Assembly: GCA_947579605.1 (NCBI GenBank) | Contig: OX388314.1 | Location: 23,260,000-23,323,999 of the forward strand | DNA length: 64,000 nucleotides | Source: Athripsodes cinereus | Lineage: Eukaryota; Arthropoda; Insecta; Trichoptera; Leptoceridae | Direction: 5' to 3' | Shown here: one piece after another, positions 57,911-64,000 of the stretch | Position numbering within the stretch: the first letter of the stretch is position 1 | Layout of the letters: each line of letters begins with the position of its first letter | The notes under the pieces: generated by a model | Seen by the model: the letters and a program-made list of their open reading frames with translations, nothing else | What the model was told of the DNA's origin: nothing | Databases searched by the model: none | Position numbers and translations under genes: made by a program

Positions 57911-59084
57911 ATAATATCATAATAAATAACCAGAGTTGGGTACCATTAATGAAAAATTTAACCCGATTAATCGTTAATTCGTTAGTGAAGAGTTAATTTC
58001 GTTATTCATTATTTTTTTGACACCTTAATTTGATTTCCCAGTCTCCAACATAAAAAAATCAGGAACTGAAAAAAAGTCTGTTTTGACACTTTCAAAAAAC
58101 CAGTACCTGTAAGGGTTGTGAGTTCTGTGAAAAATTGTTGGGAAACCCTCCTCAGAAAAAGTAACGAACTTAAATTTAACAAAAGTATTTTTTATAGGAA
58201 ATTAATGCTATAGTTAAAATATGTTATGTTAAAAGTTAATCACAATTTTTAAAGGAAGATAAATAACTCATTAATCCCTAAAACCCAGCTCTGTAAATAA
58301 CTCAATGTTGCCATTTGAATATTTGTAAATTAAGTGTGAATATTATAAAAAATAATGATTACGAGAAATGATTAACATTGTAATTTTTTTCTTAATCAAC
58401 ATAGTATTGGGACAGGATGTTTAAATTGTATTAATTAAATAGCTTATGAAAAATTGAAATGAATTTATATCACTCAAATATTTATTAAAATTGGAATGAA
58501 TATATGTCGCTCAAATTTTTATTTAGTCACATCCAGACTGGGGCTAAGAATAAACAAACTAATTTTGTTTTGTCTCTTTTCTTATCCTTGTCAATAAAGA
58601 AAAGAAAAAAATAATGAAGACATTTTTTTCTGTCTTTTTTGTATATTTGCAATAAGGGGGAATGAGAGAATGAACATTAATTTGTTTGAAAGAATGTTTT
58701 TATCATTGTCAGTATAAAAATAAAGAGGGAGAAAAAACGATTTGTTCAATCCCCGTCTTCTATCTATATTTACAAAGGAAAAAAAGAGTAAAAGAGTATT
58801 TAATCATTCATTCATAGCTTTGGTGTGGATCAAAATTTTGACTATTTGCTTTTCATTGATGTCATTTGTTTTAGAAACAAAATAACACAAATTTTTATGA
58901 CTAGTGTTTTATTTTATATATATGACGATTATAATATTATCTTTGTTGGTTGACAGATTGTATAAAGATGAAAAAAAACATGTTTTTATTTATTCAATTA
59001 TATTTGTTTTAATTGAATTCATAAAACTGTTTTGAATATTGTTAGTTATATTTATTGTTAGTATGACAAGAGTGTTAAAATAAC
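57911..59084 (+). other. Probable 3' UTR / 3' flank of the ITPRID-like gene
   Basis: AT-rich sequence after the TAA with AATAAA hexamers at 57921 and 58593 and no coding potential. The true transcript end cannot be fixed by eye. No transposon signature is obvious before the inverted-repeat element at 59085. Confidence 0.4.
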
Positions 59085-59472
59085 TGGTGGTCGGTGAGAA
59101 ACTACGCCGTGTCAATTTTTGGCCATATTGAACATAGTGTTGTAGCTGTTGTTATGCCCTTTATGATAATGTGTTCACCTATTTATTTAACATATGCCAA
59201 CAGGCACAACACTTACATAAAGGTATTAGTTGAAAATGCACTATATTTTGCAATATCCATAGGTACTCAAAGAAACAAGTAAAATTTTTGACAAAACAGA
59301 TCAACTCTAATTCAATTTGACATAATTTGCATTTCAATGAAGGAATGACGCACAATAATCTTTGACAATAATTTTTTGTTAACAGATGACAAGTAAATAT
59401 AATATTATATTGAAAAATTTGATTAACGGCCAAACTGAAAAATGTCAGAGCGTAGTTTCACTCCGACCGACA
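59085..59472. mobile_element. MITE family M1, copy 3
   Basis: Ends GGTCGGTGAGAAACTACGCC and GCGTAGTTTCACTCCGACC; internal CGTGTCAATTTTTGGCCATA matches copy 1. Three open frames over it are repeat-derived. Confidence 0.78.
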
Positions 59473-60669
59473 GATAATTATGCTTGCTTCATTTTTAAAT
59501 CAAATATGACATGTGATATGTGTTTGTATTTTTACTTACGGATTTGCTCAATTGTGCGCACGCATTGATAGTTAGTCATAGCTTAAATAATTATTAGTTA
59601 ATTTAGTCATTTTTAAAATATCCATTTTACGATTGCATAAAACTCTTAATAAGGAAAGAATGTTGAAAAATGAATTGAGATTAGTTTTAATAAAGATTAT
59701 ATATTAGTTAGCTGCTTTTTCCAGCTTCTTTAAGGGCCAAGTCTGTGAAAACTCAAGATTTTCATGTTGTGTTCTACACATTTTCAGTTCTTTAGTTTTA
59801 CAAATACATATGTAATATAAATGCTCATGTAGATGTAAACTCTTTGACAATATAATGCAATCGTTATCTGGATGTGAATTAAATGTAGTGCATTTATCAA
59901 AGCATTTTCTATCAAATCCATAAATATAATTAATTGATTAGAGTCGAAAAGTGTCAAAAATCCCAATGTTGATGTTTTAATTTACGTTCATAAAAAATAG
60001 ACTAACACAAACTTTGGTTTACATGAAAATATTTCTAATTACAAAGAAAATATATGCTATCCATACTGAATAACATATTTTTATGGACAACGTCATGTTT
60101 TACCACAGAGACGGTGATGGTATAGAGAGAAAATAAATTGATTATAAAGAAATGTTTCTTTCATTACTGTTTCAGTCATTCAGTCAGAAACGCTTTTTGT
60201 CCATGGTTTTTCTATAACAGTTTTGTACATAACTATTTAGGGTTTTTTGATACTAGACGACGGAAATATTGTACAATATCTAAATTCAAAGTATCACATA
60301 AAAGAGAGAGATACTAAAATAAAAGTTGGACATTTTGACGTTTATATATTATCGATTGTAGCAATGTCTACCAGCCAATCAGTGCCATTATAAAATCATT
60401 CTTGTTGGTGAATAATAATAATATGTTGTATTTATTGCATTTTTTAAATATTGTTATAGTATGTTTCTTTCAATTTTATGTAGGTAATAATTTTTATGTG
60501 TATAGTTATTTAATGATTTCACTGTTATTTTAAACAAAACAATAGTTACTTTGTATTTTAAATCTTTATTGCTTTTTGTTATAAAGATAATGTTAATTTT
60601 TGACTGTGCAGAAATTGCAATTTTATAAAATTGTATTTTTCTCTTTTCTTAGCACAAATTTGACATAAT

Positions 60670-60830
60670 ATTATTCAGTTTTGTATGCCTGTCTCAATAA
60701 TACAGTGTTGGCTTGTCTCATGATACGAAGAAACCGGGTTCGATTCCCGGCTGAGTCAGATTGATTTTCATAATTTGGAAATGAGGCTCAGAGGTTGGTT
60801 TTCCATCTTAGTATTTTTAGAAGAATATTT
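60670..60830 (+). mobile_element. tRNA-like SINE fragment
   Basis: A perfect box B, GGGTTCGATTCCCGG, is followed by CTGAGTCAG and ATTTGGAAATGAGGCTCAG. The upstream half does not pair with the putative acceptor strand and lacks a clean box A, so it is not a functional tRNA gene. Confidence 0.5.
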
Positions 60831-61867
60831 AAAATTGTTTAGGTAGGTAGTCTGTAATTTATTGTGAAATGGTGTACATTCTATTGTATTAAATTGATTT
60901 TAAATTGTAGAGGAAAATATAAATTAAATTATTTGATTTACTTGGATTTTTTTGATTTACGATATTAATCGAATTACATTAGATAATTTTGGATTTTTAT
61001 TGATATTTTATTTTCTGAATTTATTTGTAAGTAATTGTGGCTCAGTTTGTAAGTATTAAAATCAAAATAGTAGACAAATGCAAATTATTAAATGCAGTTC
61101 TTGAATTCACAAAGTGTTAACATAAGTCAGACTGAATGAAGTCAAAACATTTTAATGTACTTATATAACTTTTCAATTTTATATTTACCTCACACATTTT
61201 TATCCTTCCTACGAATTAAATCTTATGACTCTTAAAATTGTCCAAAGTATTTTAATGCCAAATTAATTTCGAATCAAATGTCTCATTCTTGGCATCCAAT
61301 TGCTAAAAAAATTATGTTACCAATTTAGTGAAAACTTTGTACAGTTACTAACTGAAAATTTCTCTGTACTCTACTATCCATTCCATTTAGAAACATATCT
61401 TTTCAATGAGACATGATCTGTAGTAATATCACATTCCTTTATATACAATTTATTGATGATCTTTTATAACCCAATTTTGATAAATCAATTTTTTTATATT
61501 TGATTGTTTGAATTTAAAAATCATTTCATGTTATACACATTCTGTATGAAATAGATAATTTTTACAATCAGACATTTATGTAGTGCAATAAAGTAGTCTT
61601 AACACCTTTGGCACTTATTTTCCTATTTAATTTTCTTATTAATAATTCCATTATATTTTTCTATTTAAATCAATTTTACTTTTCATTATTATCATAATAG
61701 GCGGAGTCCTTTAAAAATTCCTTTTTTGTACGTCTTAACGTCCAATTTGTATAAGGTTGTCAAGATTTAGGTAGTAAAATATATATCTTATAGATAGCAT
61801 AATGCCATGATTGTAGAACATAATTGCAGGTTCAAAATAGTTTATGAGACCAACACAAAATTTAAAC

Positions 61868-62036
61868 ATGCATAAGATGGTTAGCAGACTGATTATGATT
61901 TCAGACTCCCGATTGGGAGGTACGAGGTCAAATCTTGTTGCTGCTCATCTTTGCCTTTGTGAAACAAGTAAATTCTTTGCTGCAAGGATATTTGAAGTTG
62001 TATTTTGGTTCATAACAAACCCAGATTCTGAAAGTT
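61868..62036 (+). mobile_element. Degenerate S1-related SINE
   Basis: Contains GATGGTTAGCAGACTGATTA, GAGGTCAAATC (eroded box B), GAAGTTGTATTTTGGTTCAT and AACAAACCCAGATTCTG, matching the end of S1. The short open frame over it is not a gene. Confidence 0.5.
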
Positions 62037-62639
62037 AATGAAACTATTCATTTGAATTAAATCGGTTCTCATTAACTAAATAATAATTTATTAAATTAGA
62101 TGCAACTGTTTTAATATTGAATGTTGCCAATATTGAAATTATCTTTTCTTCAGTTTGGTCTGTTTTGAATCTGCAAAGACAATATTTTATTCATATAATT
62201 ACTACGTTACCCATTGTTGATTAATGACTTGTTATAATTTAATTAGTTTATCGTAACCATGATTAATTATTACCTATTGTTTAAAAGCTTTATAAAAGTT
62301 TAATGTACTGACTAGGTTTATAATATTATGCATTGCTTATGAATTTTAATGACAAAGTTAAGTGCTTTATCAATGTCTCATTTTGTTTTATTTAAAAATG
62401 CAGTTATTTGTATATATGATGTTATACAAATAGACTTGGATTTTTTTAAAAGTGCCCTAGCACCGCTACGCACACAGTCACAGGTAATGTGTATTACAGA
62501 ACACGTGGTTGTATTAGTAACAGAGTAGCATCACTGTGATTGGCTGGTGCATTGTGTAGTGTGTGTAGCATACTCATTACTGAAGGATGTGTTAGTAATC
62601 ATTTACCTATGAGCGGGGCATTCTTAAATAAATTCTACT

Positions 62640-63100
62640 CTACCTGCCTTTTACAAGATTCTCGAAAATTTGCATTAAAGAATGAGAAATCTATCCTATT
62701 CTGGATACTATCCTAGTCCATCTATCTGTACCATCATGGTCAGTAGACTAACTGTATGGAATTAACATGCAAGTTCTCCTCTCCATGCTAATAAATAATT
62801 AGAAATTCAGAATAGGTGGTCTAACTCATCACTGATTTAAAGATGTTTAACAGGTGTCTAAAAGGTGATGTTCTATGAATACCTGTCTTTTGTCAGATAC
62901 TCGATAATGTATACTCGAGTGGGTTTCCTATTCTTTGCCAAAAATTCCATGGAACTCTTTGGGTAATCGAACATTATTACCATCACGGAATCTCCCACAA
63001 GTGAAGTGGCCAGCAAAATAACTGTGTGTAATATGCATGCAGGTTGTCCAATCCATCCCAATGAAAAATGAGACATAATGAACTTTATAGGAATACTGAA
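62640..63100 (-). repeat. Two family A repeats in tandem
   Basis: The first has CTGCCTTTTACAAGATTCTC and GGTGGTCTAACTCATCAC. The second has ACCTGTCTTTTGTCAGATAC, ATTACCATCACGGAATCTCC and AAGTGAAGTGGCCAGCAAAA. The open frame on the minus strand is repeat-derived. Confidence 0.6.
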
Positions 63101-63454
63101 CCTCAAAATATTGATAAATTATTAATATTATTTGTATTTAGTCATTTGTTAGTTAATCGATTAAATAATTAATATTTTTAGTATTGCAAAGCAAATTAAT
63201 GAAATTGTTTCTGTAGTCTATGTTATGTTAAAATTATTTAATTTGAGTTTTGTAGCAAACCTGCTTCCAGTAGTAGACACACATTTTTTTTTTGTTTATT
63301 TTATAGAAGTGATATAACAGATATAAATGTTTAAATATCACATGTTTTTGTATATATCTATTGAATTATCTACCATTTTTTGTATGCCAGTATATCAAAA
63401 AACAATTTATAAATGTAATTTACAACTTTTAGGTATTTATTCCATGTTTATTGA

Positions 63455-63690
63455 CCTATCTATCTATCTCTACCCTCATGCCGTATCCCAAGTAGGAGTT
63501 AGCAGAGAGAAGAGAACACAATATAATTCTAACCCTATATGCCTCTTCTACATTCATACAATATCTCATACATGCATATCAATTTCTCTTATTTAACACA
63601 CGCTTGTCCTTGAGTATTTGATCCTCGTGGTTCTCTCTACACCCCTTCTTTCAGATAGGTATATCCTCGTTTATTGATTGTCAATGTAAA
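63455..63690 (-). mobile_element. LINE 3' fragment (same family)
   Basis: CTATCTCTACCCTCATGCCG, GCAGAGAGAAGAGAACAC, TTGTCCTTGAGTATTTGATC and CACCCCTTCTTTCAGATAG align with the 50-kb fragment. Confidence 0.65.
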
Positions 63691-64000
63691 AGGTCTAAAG
63701 CATGATTGTTTTTTAATAAAATGACATCTTTAGATTTGTAAACTAATGCAGTCAATTAATGATATTTGACAATGAATCTTGGAATTATCACTAAAATCTC
63801 TTGTAATTAAATTTCTAAATAGACATTTTTACTCCGTCTCCTCTGGGACCAATTATAATATTTTAATGTTTAGTTATCTTTGATCTGACCTTTTACTTAA
63901 GAACTAAAATGCATGCCTTCATATTATATACACAAATTCATATGCTCATTATGTGAAATATATATAACTCAATATTCAATCAATAAATATTCAATTCTCG

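Larger units (their letters stand above)
59473..62639. other. Downstream AT-rich region
   Basis: Beyond the tRNA-like fragment (60670) and degenerate SINE (61868) no gene is seen. Intergenic or long 3' UTR. Confidence 0.4.

Noticed and set aside
60725..60765. Possible functional tRNA gene (GGGTTCGATTCCCGG)
   Set aside because: The 5' half does not pair with the acceptor strand and has no box A; fits a SINE remnant better.

Overview
This is an AT-rich, intron-containing eukaryotic window, almost certainly insect and most likely lepidopteran. Reasons: short canonical GT-AG introns next to very long ones; many TACCTACC/GGTACCTA-type words; tRNA-derived SINEs; Helitron-like repeats; and RTE/CR1-like LINE tails of types common in moths and butterflies. 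Species cannot be given from sequence alone. There are no bacterial operons, CRISPR arrays or rRNA genes, and I see no intact tRNA gene. Most short open frames are chance or repeat-derived.

Host genes occupy little of the window. (1) On the minus strand, 36862-36967 is a convincing first coding exon beginning MGCSSS (likely N-myristoylated/palmitoylated) with a GTAAGA donor; its downstream exons are not recognisable in the 36 kb to the left. (2) On the plus strand, four exons (46559-47226, 48046-48195, 50354-50447, 57789-57910) join in phase into the 3' part of a gene whose exons 2-3 match the ITPR-interacting (KRAP/TESPA1/ITPRID) domain. Its last two introns (2.2 kb and 7.3 kb) are full of transposable elements.

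The rest is transposon-derived. 9728-12277 is a near-intact RT + RNase H + zinc-knuckle LINE reading frame of the I/R1/LOA group with a poly(A) tail. 41180-42754 is a 5'-damaged RTE-like LINE with an in-frame 102-bp LINE-tail insertion; three more 5'-truncated copies of the same family lie at 25085-25742, 27440-27540 and 27712-27895, all on the same strand. Older LINE 3' ends, two tRNA-derived SINE families, an abundant repeat with a TAG/TAGA tail ('family A') and about a dozen inverted-repeat (MITE/foldback) elements fill the gaps. Several are nested and allow insertion histories to be read.

The most interesting structure is a foldback family (3731-3947; relatives 9188-9352 and 23235-23340). 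Copy 1 is a perfect 105-bp palindrome. Each arm of copy 1, and one strand of the relative at 23 kb, can be folded into a type-I hammerhead ribozyme-like motif: CUGANGA, stem II, GAAA, palindromic GCCGGC, then a UC cleavage site. The stem I sequences differ between the two copies but still pair. This recalls the hammerheads known from Penelope-like retroelements.
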